A stretch of DNA of 64,000 nt from Notospermus geniculatus (GCA_002633025.1 NMRB01000132.1:1-64000); one strand, 5' to 3'. Shown: positions 33,065-45,822, counted from the first letter of the stretch. The notes: a model not told the origin generated them from the letters alone. Numbers and translations are program-made.

Positions 33065-35909
33065 TCCTCCAGTGCTTGTCCACTTGTTTTGTGTTTGAAT
33101 ATTTGCGACATAAAAAGTATCTGAAACTGGCTCAAAGTTAGTGTTGTTCCAGTATGTAGTGTTGGCTCTTCGACTGTCTCATTGTTGCCATTATTCACAT
33201 TTGGATTGACATTTTCATCATTCTGAAGATTGTCATTTAACCGATTGCCAACATCCTGATCCCCCTGAAATGGAGAGCAACAATTATGACAACAGTCCCT
33301 CTGTTACTACTTGACATCACACCAGAATCAATAGGGTCCAGTTGACATAGATGTACAAAACAGCAATAAGGATCGTCTGCTGCTAAAAGTATTACTGATC
33401 AGCATGAAATTATTTTTGCATCACATTTTCTCAACTGAATAAAGTCTGGCAACATCTGACTTAAATCCCAATGGAATGCGGAAATCATGTAATGTGACTG
33501 AGCTTTGCGGAAATCATGTAATCAGACTGGGCCGTCACGCGGTACCGTGACTCGCGCTTTACCGTGATTCTGTGGTGAAAAGAGGAAGTGGATCGAATGT
33601 GGCGCAACCGCACAACTGCTCGCCGAGCATGGTGGGAATGGTGGTCGCGCTGCAGCGTGATATCACGGGGCAGTTGAAGTCAACGTTTTACAATGGTTTA
33701 CTTGTGAAGATTACAACAACAATCGCGGCTAACCGAGNGGAATAGTAGTTACCAGATTTTCAATCTCTTCATTGTCACTCTCGTAAAATGTTATATCAGA
33801 CAAGGCATCATCGCTTTCTTCTGGCCAATCAGGAGGTCTTGCATTTTCAGCTTCAAATGGCTGAAATAAAAAAGGATAATGAGAAAATTTGAACTTAACA
33901 AATGGCGCGCTATCTACTATTTTTGTGAAAGCACTGGTGACAAGCTCAAGCAAGTGCATCGGAAGTTTCTTCCTTAATCTTGGGTTTAGGACATGGCTCA
34001 AAACACATGCATTTAAAAGTCAGTGTTTGTTGGTTTTAGCATACATGTATCTGATTTTGCTCTAGCTGCATGTACTTGAGATGGTTAGTGTCAACACGAT
34101 CACCGAGACTGAACTCGTGAAGACACAAGAAATGAAATCTGTTCTAAGGTCGAAACCATTTTTTTTGCAATTTGGCTGTTTTGGAGAAATTCTAAGACTG
34201 GTCAAGTATCTCACTGATGCTTACATCAACTTCAGCAAAGTTCGGACAGTCGTGTGCAGGGCCTTCTGCATACTCCAGGACATGTGATAGCACCTCACCC
34301 GGGGCATCATCAGTCACACCTGGTGCATATCTACAACAGAAAGGTACATATGTAATTGCAAAATAATTACGATAAATGAAAAGGCAATTTCCAGAGTGTT
34401 TGCGAATTTTCGACCCCAACCGGGGTCTTCTTCAGGCTGGAACTTTACAATCCGAAACTCTAGAACAGTCTTTTGTGCTTTTCTCCTCTTTGCAAAATAA
34501 TTACCATGATGATTACCAGAGCACATTTTTGAATGGGGTGAAATCCAGTCATTGACCAAGAAATCCAGTGCTTGGCCAAGACATAATCTAGGTCTTCGCC
34601 AACAATCACTTTTGAGTTAACATGGTTAAGTCTTGGCGAGTCTTGGTGGCGAGTGGTGGTTTCAGCCCTGCTCAGTTTAGGGCAGAGAATGGTATCGTCT
34701 GTTGTGAGAATTTTAAAATGATGATCATTGATATAAAATTATAAATTTAATGGAACATTTGGCCTACCTTGAATTAATCTCACTTGTATCATCATGCATG
34801 ATACAATTCTCCACGATATGGTCAGTTAGCATACTAGTAACCATGGCTTCATCAATCACTTCTCCAGCATCACTACAACTGAAAAAAAATTATGGCAAAT
34901 TTGACAGACCAATTTTTCTTCACGCTATGGTCAACCAGTATTTTGCTAGAAGCAAAAGAGCTACATTCAGTAGTGGTACATGAAAATTCAGGTGGGGACT
35001 AAGACTTCAATTCTGACATCTGTAAATAAAATGTACATGTAGCAGTAGGGATGGTCTTCACAATACGATAATGAAGGGTGAATTGTCTCATTTCCCCTAC
35101 ATTTCATTGGGGCTCTCAGTGGGGTTTTCAGTAGAAGGGTCCACGAGTCTTCTGTGTATTTTTTTTCTGCGGTCAGCCCTCAGAAGTCAGGGGTCAACCA
35201 TGGTCAGTACACAATATTGGGTGAATCTTCACACGTCACACTGAGTCCTGGTGGGTTTTATTGTGCATCAGACTATGCACTTTGTTGTGCATTAAGACCC
35301 GAGACCTCAGGTCATTGAGGGCCCAGCGTCATTTTGAATAAAAGGCAGCTTGAGGATAAGGCGTAATCATCATCATTAGGCTTGTGGCCCCATGTGGGCC
35401 CTTGCCTTTGTCGCATATACAAACTTGAACATTGGTGCGCATACATTGTAGAGACCATTTTTTCCAGAATGCCAGTGCCGGTACATGTAGGCCTACATCA
35501 AATAAGTTAAAATGTTTGACTTGAGTAACAGATTAATTTCAGCAGCCATGCAGCCTATTTTCTGACTTGAGAATGGCAGTTTAAGAGTTGCCATAAAATA
35601 AATATAAAATGTGATTTACCTTGAAATTAAATCAATCTCATTTCTATCGTCAGGCATGACACAATTCTCCAGAGGGTCATGTAGAGTAGGAGTGTCGGCT
35701 TCTCCCTTGTTGTCGGATGCTTTTTTACCAGTTTTGTTCCATCGCCATTGAGTAGTTCTAGGAATTTGTATACTGTCATCCCGGAGAAAATTCTTGTAGA
35801 CTTTCGGACGTTTGGGTGTTGGCTCACTCTCAGTCTCACAACTCGGAAAGGATGGATCACGTTGGTGGCCACCAGCAGCACGATTTCCATTCGAGTATTC
35901 CATTATCAT
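33065..35909 (-). CDS. CACTA/EnSpm transposase, 5' exons 1-5
   Basis: Five minus-strand exons join in phase: 35620-35909 (starts MIMEYSNG), 34768-34878, 34225-34330, 33753-33860 and 33065-33264. They encode an acidic, low-complexity N-terminal region (KNFLRDDSIQIPRTTQWRW; PPDWPEESDDALSD). Exon 5 ends in LSQFQILFMSQIFKHK and SGQALED, the same segment that begins the main exon at 28251. All donors are GT and acceptors AG. Exons 1 and 2 end in related sequence (ENCVMPDD.NEI versus ENCIMHDD.SEI), suggesting an internal exon duplication. The DIRS element interrupts the gene right after exon 5, at GAGGAT. Without that insertion the protein would be near 980 residues. Confidence 0.72.
34396..34436 (-). 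repeat. Dispersed GACCCC hairpin motif, copy B
   Basis: On the minus strand: GCCTGAAGAAGACCCC, loop GGTT, GGGGTCGAAAATTCGC. Same module as at 1628, 39690 and 56848; here it lies in an intron of the transposase gene. Confidence 0.6.
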
Positions 35910-36348
35910 TCAGTGAATCCAACATAAATTGAATTGGTGAATCTGCAACAACAAGTCGAAAAATTTAATTCAGATAGACCTAGGGCGCCTAGCTACATGG
36001 TATGCATGGTTATGGTGTACCAGTGTCCTCCACACCAGTTAAAGAAAGGGCGACCCGCCCCTCTTAAAAATACCGACGGCAAAATACGCCCCTCTTAAAA
36101 ATTCGTCCGCCCCAATATTTATGGTTTAGATCGCTCAATTATACATCCAAGATGCTCGCAAAACGCATCTCAGAGCACCTAAAATCCGCCAGAAGGCACC
36201 TCGCCCACTGTCGCCTCTCTCAGACCAAAACCCGTGGAGAACACTGGTGTACGTGTATGGTAAATTGGTGCAGCATGGCATAAGGGTAGGATATAGGCCT
36301 GTACGGCCCTCTAGGCCTTGCAGTAGGCCTGCACATGCAACCAGGCCT

Positions 36349-36443
36349 TGCCGTTTGACGGGCGCGATTTTGCATGCACCTCGCACACAATAGAAATTCT
36401 ATTGTTTGCGAGGTGCATGCAAAATCGCGCCCGTCAAACGGCA
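36349..36443. mobile_element. 95-bp near-perfect palindrome
   Basis: Two 45-bp arms with a single mismatch flank a 5-bp centre. The arm reads TGCCGTTTGACGGGCGCGAT and then TTTGCATGCACCTCGC. It would form a very stable hairpin. Confidence 0.85.
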
Positions 36444-36486
36444 CGGCCTGTGCAACCATGGCCCATTGTCCTACCATGCCTAATAC

Positions 36487-37175
36487 AGCTGAAGGGGTTA
36501 TTGTCGTCCTGGGTACACATAAAGTGTACCCAGGTTCGATGTCGTCAAGTGAAATTGTACCCTGGGTCCACTTTCTTGTTACAAACTGTACCCAGGTTCT
36601 GATTTAGAGACCTCGGGGCGAGGTTGTTCTCGGTGAAGTCACTTGATATTGTGCCTGAAAGTTGGCCGTGCAAAAAGCTAAAGAGTTGGAAGAATTTTAT
36701 TTTTGACTTGCTGGACAGTTTTCAACCTCGGATGGTTACAGAGAAAGTTAATCAACTCGCCAGCTAGACAAGAAAACGTGTCGTTTCCATGTAGGCCTAT
36801 GTGCATGTGCCATTGTGCATGGCCATGATGGGTTTGTTCGATCATGTGTCATAGCTTGCTGGGCAAACACTGCGAGCCTTTGTGTTCCATTGTTCGGGGA
36901 GGTGTGAAAACGGGATTATAGAGGGGCAATTAGCTCGCTGTTCCTCCTAGTGTCAGTATAATTCCTCCAAGGTCATAGCAACAAGATCCTGGAACCAGCA
37001 TACACTAATTCACGTATCCCACGAAATCTTGAGAATGAGCTCGGCCCTAGGTCTCTAAATCAGAACCTGGGTACAGTTTGCAACAAGAAAGTGGACCCAG
37101 GGTACAATTTTACTTGACGACATTGAACCTGGGTACACTTTTATGTGTACCCAGGACGACAATAACCCCTTCAGC
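36487..37175. mobile_element. Non-autonomous DNA transposon with 8-bp target duplication
   Basis: Terminal inverted repeats of about 130 bp (GCTGAAGGGGTTATTGTCGT inward) are about 95% alike and enclose about 430 bp of non-coding DNA. The element is flanked by CCTAATAC at 36479-36486 and again at 37176-37183, an 8-bp direct repeat as left by hAT transposases. An inner pair, GTGTACCCAGG / CCTGGGTACAC, sits near each end. No transposase is encoded. Confidence 0.8.
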
Positions 37176-37183
37176 CCTAATAC

Positions 37184-38205
37184 ATGACCCCTAGGCCAGT
37201 GGGGGAAAACCTCAAAATTTAGAAACGTTTGCAAAAAATGAGACGCGTCTCTAAATATAGGAACGCTCAGCGTGACACCTATTGGTAGTAGTTCCAGATA
37301 TTTCCAACGGGGTATATAGGACGTGTCGGATGGTGCATGATGGCTTGGTGTATGGCATTGTACGGCCCCGACTACAGTGTGATGATGAATTATTTTGTTC
37401 CATGATGTGATCTGGTGATGATGCACAACAAATTCACTAATCAGCATTGCCAAGAAGATTGATTGCCAAAAAACGTGTTCAACAATGACTTGTACTTGAC
37501 AACATAGCTGATTTTTTTCAATTAAAAGTTTTCTAAATAGGACTAGGTCCTAACTTAAAAAGTTTTTGAAAATGGGCCTAGGGTAGGCCTACTCTTCTTG
37601 GCCTATACATTTTGTACCGTCCGGACATTTTGTACAGAACAGAGGCATGTTTGTTTGTACAGTACACTTGTACAGGCACAGTGTGTAACATGGTGTAGGC
37701 TAGTGCATTAGTGCACGCGTGATACATGTGGGCCATTGTGGCATGTGGGGCCTGCCTGGTGGTGATTGTCTTCCAGGCGAGGCCTCCCAAAATTTACTAA
37801 CAACTTTAGGCCTAAGGCCTAGCCTATGAATAAACAAAACTTCTGAATCACATGGGCCGAATCAGCCCTTTAGGCCTACCCGTCGCTCACCATGATCAAT
37901 ATTTTGCCAGATTTTGTTCTGTCTTTGTTCATGTTAGACATGTGTTAGATTGTGGAAAGTGGGACACTGAGCATATCCGGTAGGACCGCACAATATTATG
38001 AAGTTAACTTTGATTGGTTTAAAAATCGCAAAAAAATAACATTTAAGTTCGATAAAATCTTGTAGGCCTAAAATCAAATTGCATAATAAAAGGACTGATG
38101 AAATATAAATATTGAGTGATTTTTCTAGCCATTTTTCTATTAACTTACATTTAAATATTGGTCACATGGCATGTTGGTCCGAGGCAGTAACTTCCGATTG
38201 GCGCN
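37184..38205. other. No supported gene
   Basis: AT-rich sequence with several GGCCTA palindromes. An ambiguous base at 38205 stands just before the next fold-back element. Confidence 0.4.
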
Positions 38206-38907
38206 AGGCCTTATCGCACCTAGCACATGGCTAATCAGCATAAAATCAGCGAAGCAGAAAGGGCCCAACCATCAGCGCCCCCGCAGTACATTCACAATCC
38301 GACAATGCATTGCCCTGTGCATCGCGTGCATTTTTGTAAACAATGGCCAATAAGTACATGTACATGTAACTTCCAAAAGCCGGATGTGCCAAAACTAACA
38401 AGCAACGTGGGAGGCGTTATGAAGTGATTCAAATCAATAAAATATTGACTACCGATCGTTCTCGCGATCGCAAAAAATCGATGATTAATTCCAAAAGATT
38501 AGCACATGTCATGATGGTGGCCCTGTCCCATAATTCCCCATTCTATTGTCTCGACGGTCACGTGTCAGTTATTGACCACTCAGCGTGGGGTTGGGGCGGG
38601 GTTGCACGATAATATGATAATGTTTTGGCTTGTTTACATGGACTAATCATCGATTTTTGGCGATCGCGAAGACGATCAGTGGTCAATAATTTATCGATTT
38701 GAATCACTTTATACCGCTGCCCACATAGCTAGTTAGTTTAGGCACATCAGGCTTTTGGAAGTGACTTTCATTGGCCAATGTTGACAAAAAATGCACGCCA
38801 TGCACAGGGCAATGCATTGTGAATGTACTGTAGGGGCGCTGATGGTTGGGCCCTTTCCGCTTCGCTGATTTATGCTGATTGGCCATGTGCTAGGTGCGAT
38901 AAGGCCT
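38206..38907. mobile_element. Long fold-back element
   Basis: Imperfect inverted repeats of about 260 bp start AGGCCTTATCGCACCTAGCA and end with its complement (GATAAGGCCT). The arms include CAATGCATTGCCCTGTGCAT and its complement. The centre is about 150 bp. Mirror-image short frames in the two arms are artefacts of the repeat. Confidence 0.75.
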
Positions 38908-39296
38908 ATAGGCCTACGTGATCGTATTGCAATATCCAGATACCTGTACTGAACATTGTGTAACAACCTCAATACAGCAAATTAATAGCCTATCACAAAT
39001 TCAAAGATTTTCACACACTTTTTTCTGAAATCAAAATATAAAAAAGGGAGCAATTTTATAATACCTGGTGCCCCAAACAATTTACGGCCCCTACATGTAC
39101 CATCAAACATAGGATTTCCATTGTGTGCCATGGGGTAGGCCTATGTACATGTGGGCCCTATAATGTCACTTCTGCTGGGCTGGGGTATTCTAAGTTAAGC
39201 CTAAAAGTAACCCCACACGGCCACAGTATGGTTGTGGGCCTGTTTCAAAACTGCCTGTTGCCTGATTAAAAAGGTGTTTTCAATTCAATATTGCAG

Positions 39297-42200
39297 ATTC
39301 TTACAAGAAGTTAATACCATTCCGCGAAAGGTCAGTTGCTAAGCTTGACAAAGGCCTAGATCTGTCGTTGAGTGGAATGAGGGAGTTAAAATATGGGCGT
39401 GGACAACGGGAAAAGATTCCAAAAAAGAGGTCTCTCGGTACGGACTCGTCGTCAGAAGAGGAATCGGCGCAGCAGGCCAAGAGAAGAAATGCTGGTGAAA
39501 AGAAGGTACCTAATACATGAAATATGGGTCATTCATTTTTAAAATAAAAGTACCGGTATAAGCACAATACCCCTCCCCATCATGCCATATGCAAAATTCA
39601 TGGACCAAAAGGCCTACCTGGCCGGTATCCAAATGAAGGCACAAAGATTAAAACACATAATGAACACAAACACTCGTCTCTGACTTTTGCTTGCAATTTT
39701 TCGACCCCAATCAGAGGATCTTCCTCAGGCACTCTTGAGAAGATCCAAGGAGTAGATTCTTGGATCTTCTAAAGAATGCATTCAGACTAAATGAATGACC
39801 CCATAATTATAGGCCCTGCCTGAAAATAGATGAGTCATTGTGAGTAGTCCCAATTTTTTTGTCAAACATTTCAAAAGTTATTCAACAATCGTGTACCGGT
39901 ACAGTATGTAGGCCTACTGTAAGTAACGTTTTGTTTCACAGCACATCCAATCCTACAAAAAGTTACAAAAGATATTTGCTTATCCCAGTATGTGAATGAC
40001 TTTTTCAGTCGACCCGCAAAGGTCCTTTTCTACGGCAGATTTATTTTGCGCGCGGGAAAATAATAGGCGATCGGGGCCCTCGACAAGGCTTCTCGAGTAC
40101 CTCATTTGAGAAATCGGACACCTCGCACAAAAGTGCGTTTATCGAGAAGACCGTTCAAATTCAACCACATAAACCATACATCAGTATTTAGCTAAGATAT
40201 TGAGCTTTCCATTAGTGTAATTTAATTTGGAATAATGCAAACGAGTGAAGAGAAATCGTTTAAGAAATTTCGTCCTCCGCACAGAATTGGAGGTCACTTG
40301 GAGTAGAGCGTTGTTAAAAACATCGCCATAACTCCATAAATACTTGCCTGCATAAAACCAGCAAAACTGAATGGATGGAGAAACTATCAATCTCCAATCT
40401 GTATTAATTTCATACATCGGCATGGTATTCCAAGTTTTTGTACGCAGTTTGAACANTTGTAGACTAGTCGTGCTACGTCATAATGCAACAGGCCCATGTA
40501 AAATGCTTTACGACCAGTGACCAGTCTGCTGTGGTTGTCAAGGACGCTGACAGTGAACCAATCAGAAAATGTTTCATGTATTTCGTTAGTTACCAAACGC
40601 CCTCTAGTGGTAAATCGGCGGGAATCGGGCGGTTGTAAGCAGTGGCTATGAACGATAGGTACGAGTGAGAAGACACTGCGAGAGGAGTGTATTCTGTCCC
40701 ATACTGTTCATTAGCTCACCCGTGGGCTTTTGACCTGAACTAGCATTTTCTGAGATTTTTTCTTATTTACAGAACAAGACATCAAAGTTGAAGAGCAAGG
40801 AGAACCAACGTTCACAAAAACATGCCACTGTGAGTTAGCTTTGCAGGCCTTTTGATTGCACCCTCCATACGACATTTGTTGTATCAAAAAGCAAGTGTCA
40901 GAATTCCAGCTTGAGAAAAAGGTGCAAAAAATACCCGGTACATGTAGCTGGCAGGGCTGCGTGTTAGTGGGTTTTCAGCGTACATGTAGTTTCTACGTGG
41001 AAACTACCATTGATGTACGGCCTTGCCCGCAGCATGTGCACCAAATTGTTGCCTTGCCATGTTCTACATGGTACCGACATGACCGACACTTTTAATTCAA
41101 CCTTACTTTTTGCCACACTATCACATGTTTCACAAGTTACCATGGTGTAGTGTGGCCATCAAAACCTGTCCTTCACCATGTTCACTAGATTTGTAAATTT
41201 TTTACGGGTTCTAAAAACTAAGTTTACAACAAGTACAATGTATGTGTTGGGTCGCATCCCTGTTCAACTGGAGAGGATAATTCCTTCATTGACAAGCGCG
41301 GTAAAAGATTTCTAGATGATGGGATTTCTAGATGCATGCAAATTCTTTTTAATGTGTCCATTATTTTCAATTGAAGAACATCGTTACGTCTGAATCAGAC
41401 TCTGAATCAGAGTTCCTCTGCCAAGACGAAGTTGTGAAAATGAGGAAACAGATTAGGGAATTGGAACGGCAGAACAAAGAACTGCGTCGTCAAAACACAT
41501 CATTGATGGCAGCTTTGGGCCTTGCTGAGGGTATGTAGCACTTGGACATGATCACTCAAACTATTATATTTACCCGCGATTTCGGTTCACAAATGGGACT
41601 TCGTTCAATTTCACCATTGTGCATGCATCGGTTGCAACACATGTGTAAGAGGGGTACTATAAATTTGCGTGTGTGTATACATTATGGCCCCTACGTCCTA
41701 GCTTTCCCAACTAAGTTTTTTCTCTCAAAATCTCAAGCCTGACTCACCATTTCTATCTTTAATAATTTCAGCTCTTCCTCAATGCTTGAAGGAAGTTAAG
41801 CAATTAACTTCGCAACTAACTACTGAAAGGCAGTCTGGGAATGAGAAGTGCCCGAAATCTGTGCCCACTACATGTACATCTACACCAGTGAAAAGGCCAA
41901 GGGACCCTCCTACATGTAAACCTTCTTCTGCCAGCACAAGTAGTTGCAGTATTGTAGTAGAGGAAAGTGCGAAGCCCAGCCACAGCGAAAAAATAATCAT
42001 GGAGAATGAGACTGTAAGTACCCGGTACACAAAAATTTGTCATGACTTTTAAAAAATCCTTGGATTAATTATTGGAATGAGACTTTGTAACGTCAGCATC
42101 CCCTGCCAGCCACTTCAATTGATTTCGTGATGCCATTTGAGACTACTTGATCTAAAGCCTGTCGCACACTGGAGCTATCTGCTGAGCAGAAAGTCATTTG

Positions 42201-44236
42201 AAGTATCGGGCCTGGACATCATTTTCACACATTTGTGCCCCTATTGAAAAATTCGCCCATATGCATACGGTACATTCTGCATCAATTGTCTCAATATCTT
42301 AGCGGTTTTTCATTTTAAAAATACGAAAGACACTGATATTAAAGAACAATACCATCATACATAATGTAAACCCTGTAGAAAAGCGAACAGTACAGGTCAC
42401 AATTGACATCCCTAAATTCGCGTAAGTTACGTGTAAGTCACTCGTAAGTTGCGCGACAACTCACGAGCTGTGATAAGGCGTAACTTACGAGATGAGTTAC
42501 GCGAATTTCGCAAGCTACGCAGTGATTTACGAGGCGAATTAACGCAAAACCAAAGCCGTGAGTTGGGTGTAAGTTACGTGTAACTTACGAGTAACATACG
42601 CGAAGCCGTAGGGATGTAAATTGTGACCTGTACTGTACTGTACAGTACATGTATTTTCCAAGATGCCACGTCAGGAGTGGAAATGTGACATCCAACTGGG
42701 ACTGTCACTCTGCTAGCAGTGTCATGCCAGTTTAATATCAAACTTTGGCTAAGAGTATGCCTGAATCCCCTGTCACTGACTGTCGTATTTTTGCAGCATG
42801 CTGTGCGTTTTCTTTCATGTTTCAACTGGGAATCTCCGCCAGTGCATTATTGGAAACAGAATGAAATGATCATCTGTGAAAAGACAGGTGGAAAACAAGG
42901 AAACCACACTGCAAGGATGGCTTCTATGCAACAGTCGGTTTTGCCATACATGTTTATAAAACAATTCTCACTGGTGTTTTTATTTTATTTTTATTTGAAG
43001 CTGCAAGCAAATGGAGAGGAGATTCTCTCGGCAAAGTCCATCCGTAGTTGCAATCACGGTAATGCCAGAAAGCTTACCAATGATTTGCTCTTTGCTGTCT
43101 TCGGGCGAGAGGGCCTGAATAAGCATTCTCTGAGGGGACGGCCCTGCAATGCCGTGGCAAGATTTTCTGGTGTAAATCCTCCCCTTGACCAAGATAAGGT
43201 CAATGCTATTGAAGGTAATTTTTTTAAAAGCTTGCATTTAATATTGATTTTTAATTTTAAGTATCTTAACACAAGACTAGAGGAAAGTGAAAGTTTCTCC
43301 TTGAACACCACCAGGCTGCACGTGCATTCTAATAACTTTTTTTGTGAAAGCAGGTTGATTTATCCTTTTCTTTATCGAGATTCAATTCCAACAAGCCGAA
43401 AGAGTCAAACAGAAAACGACAATTATTTTGCTGTATATGATTGTCGATGATTGTCCATGGGCCTTTATTGTTAGAACTAAATTTCATGATAATGTGGTCT
43501 CCAAGGGCAGTTGAGTTGTCCATGGAAAACTTATTGGAGGAAATGTGTCCATTTGGGAAAATCGGTTGTCCCGGGCACCTGATCCAACTTGTCGTTCACT
43601 GAATCACATGACACACTTATCAGTGCCATAGAGGTGAAACCCAGTATGTTGGCAAGGTTGCAGCCATTTTTTTCATTGGTGTCTCGCAGTCTCATGGCAC
43701 TGCCATAAATGATGATATTTTGCAGCACAACTGGAATCCTGAGTTTGTAAAAGTGGGAATTTAACCTGCACATCAAAATATGCCATACTACTATAGCCAA
43801 CAATACACTCCTATCTAGCACAGTTTAAAACATCCCTGTGCAACTAAAAATAACATCCCTGTGCAACTAAAAATGAGTTGATGGGGGGAGGGTACATGTA
43901 TAAGCCCCCTGTATGAATAATAAACTCAAGTGTCATTATTAATTTATTTCAGCTTATGTAGTTCAAAAATTTCCCGCAACAACAAAAACGGAATTTAACA
44001 TGTGGGGAAACGCGAAGGTAAAAAATAGTCAGGAGATGTCGGAAGATCAAAATGAGAAGCTTCGGGATAAACGCAAAAAGAGGGGAGACGAAAAGAAAAC
44101 TACCGGTACTGTTGAAACAACTAAAAATGCCACGGACCGTATGGATACCAATACCATGGAAACTGTTCCACCAGAAGGTGACAACAATGACATGAATGAC
44201 GGCAGTCAGGAACCAGTGGATTTTTCTTTAAAGTAA
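39297..44236 (+). CDS. BEN-domain protein with coiled coil, 5' end missing
   Basis: Exons 39297-39505, 40773-40829, 41377-41530, 41772-42013, 43001-43214 and 43953-44236 join in phase with AG/GT borders and end at a stop. The order is a basic, Lys/Ser-rich part (KIPKKRSLGTDSSSEEES), an acidic Ser patch, a coiled coil (MRKQIRELERQNKELRRQN), a Ser/Thr/Pro linker, and a BEN domain. The BEN domain reads NARKLTNDLLFAVFGREGLN, then NPPLDQDKVNAIE and AYVVQKFP. The tail is Lys/Glu-rich. BEN domains bind DNA or partner proteins in chromatin and also occur in viral and transposon proteins. The first exon joins in phase 1 to an unseen 5' exon. It is divergent from the CACTA transposase about 3.4 kb away, so it could be a second gene of that element or a host gene. 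Confidence 0.8.
39690..39730 (-). repeat. Dispersed GACCCC hairpin motif, copy C (diverged)
   Basis: On the minus strand: GCCTGAGGAAGATCCTCTGA and on to GGGGTCGAAAAATTGC. The stem is less regular than in the other copies. It lies in the first intron of the BEN gene. Confidence 0.5.
42387..42636. mobile_element. Inverted-repeat element in a BEN-gene intron
   Basis: The ends ACAGTACAGGTCACAATTGA and GTGACCTGTACTGT pair. The interior is full of repeated CGTAAGTTACG-type sequence in both directions. There is no coding capacity. Confidence 0.7.
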
Positions 44237-44740
44237 TTTAAAAGAATCTGCTAAATAGCGGGTTATACAGGGTGAGTCAAAAAAGTATTCCTCCAAATTT
44301 CTTGACCTGCTTTAGAAAGTTTGTGAGAGGCAGTCAAACTGAGTGTCCTAGATTCAAAGTCAGTTCCTCAGAATTGAGCAGTTGGTTTTCATGGCTATAC
44401 AGCAGAAAATCAAATGATAGAGGGGTGTCCCCTAAAGACGGGGGATAACCTTTTACAGCAAAGAGTTCGTCTTTTTTTGCTTAATTGCCCCCAGCTAAAC
44501 CTTTACATGCAGGTCAAATTTCGGTCTGATTTGACTTCAAACAAGGCCACAAGGTGGCGTAACCCAAAAATCATCAAGTGTGGTAACGCACCTTAACCCA
44601 TGTCCATGTGAAGTTTCGGCCCAATCAGGCATCCAATATGGCTGCAAGGTGGCGTAACCACCAAAAATCATCAAAGTCCTACCTGGGAATCACTTGACCG
44701 AGATTGCTCATAACTGATATGTACCTCCCTCTGTCATTAG

Positions 44741-45359
44741 CAGAGATGCCAACCATTACGTTTTTGCCGTAATTTCTACGTTTTTGTCGATTCTCCAGCA
44801 ATTCCGGCCGTAATCCGAAACATTACGGCAAAAAGAAAATTTTTAATCCAAAAAAGTTTTTTTACTTGACTTTAAAAACGTGTGGCATGACGATGTGTGG
44901 AGATTGTTTATGCGGCGCATGAGAGACGTCTACCACCCTTTTGAAAAACTAAAGTGCGCAGATCGCTGGATTTTGTGCACTGCGCATCATCTGGTTCATG
45001 AATGTGGAATGGCGGCGCCCATAAAAGCGCATGTGAAGCACGATTTCACTGGGAAATGTGGGGATATCTGCTGATTTTCTGATCGATTTCGGGCTTTGTT
45101 ACATAGTCATCATGTCATGTGGACCGCCTGTCAAAAGGTTGAAGGCTGTGCAGAGGTATCGGCGGGAATACTCGGAAAAACACCCCATTTTGGAGCAATG
45201 AATGAAAGGAGGGCGATTTTCATGTCCTTTGCACCGTGACCGGCGTGTGTAACGTTGACTACATCCACTGATTACTTGAAGCCTTCCTCAAATTACTTGA
45301 AATTGGGCTTTTTGGGGTGAAAAATTACTGGAAGGGTCAATTTGAGGTTGGCATCTCTG
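44741..45359. mobile_element. Non-autonomous DNA element with CATTAG target duplication
   Basis: Short terminal repeats CAGAGATGCCAACC and GGTTGGCATCTCTG bound 619 bp. Direct copies of CATTAG flank it at 44735-44740 and 45360-45365. A pair of TACGTTTTTGCCGTAAT / ATTACGGCAAAAA stems lies near the left end. The CAGAGATG terminus is hAT-like, but the duplication seen is 6 bp, not 8. Confidence 0.7.
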
Positions 45360-45618
45360 CATTAGAGTGTATATGTCCGACCCTGTGAGCACATGGCGCA
45401 TGGACCAAATTTTCATTTTTTTTTGTATGGTACATGTACTCACCATACATATGTGGTTCAGACCTCTCCACAGAATAACACTGCTCTCTGGACCTCATTT
45501 TTTACATGCATAAAGCAGGGTTTTGAAATGGGGAACAAAGTCTGTCGAATGGGACTGAAACTGGTTAACCTTCATGATTGATGATACAAAAATGGTTAAG
45601 GTGTATATATTCATTCCT

Positions 45619-45757
45619 CTGGGGTAGCGAGCATAAAGAGGTCGTAACCCTTATACGTCAGGCCTAAGCCAGGCGTAGTAGTGCTGTTCATGGTACTAGC
45701 ACTACGCCTGGTTTAGGCCTGACGTAGGGTTACGACCTCTTATGCTCGCTACCCCTG
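45619..45757. mobile_element. Near-perfect palindromic MITE, copy 2
   Basis: Same element as 9750-9893: GGGGTAGCGAGCATAAAG ends and the GTCAGGCCTAAGCCAGGCGT core. It differs by a few substitutions and short insertions, and its arms are less perfect. Confidence 0.85.
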
Positions 45758-45822
45758 ATATTTATTCATACCAAACCGAACTGGGAATTAATCTACCGAT
45801 TTGTATATATACTGTAGTTTGT

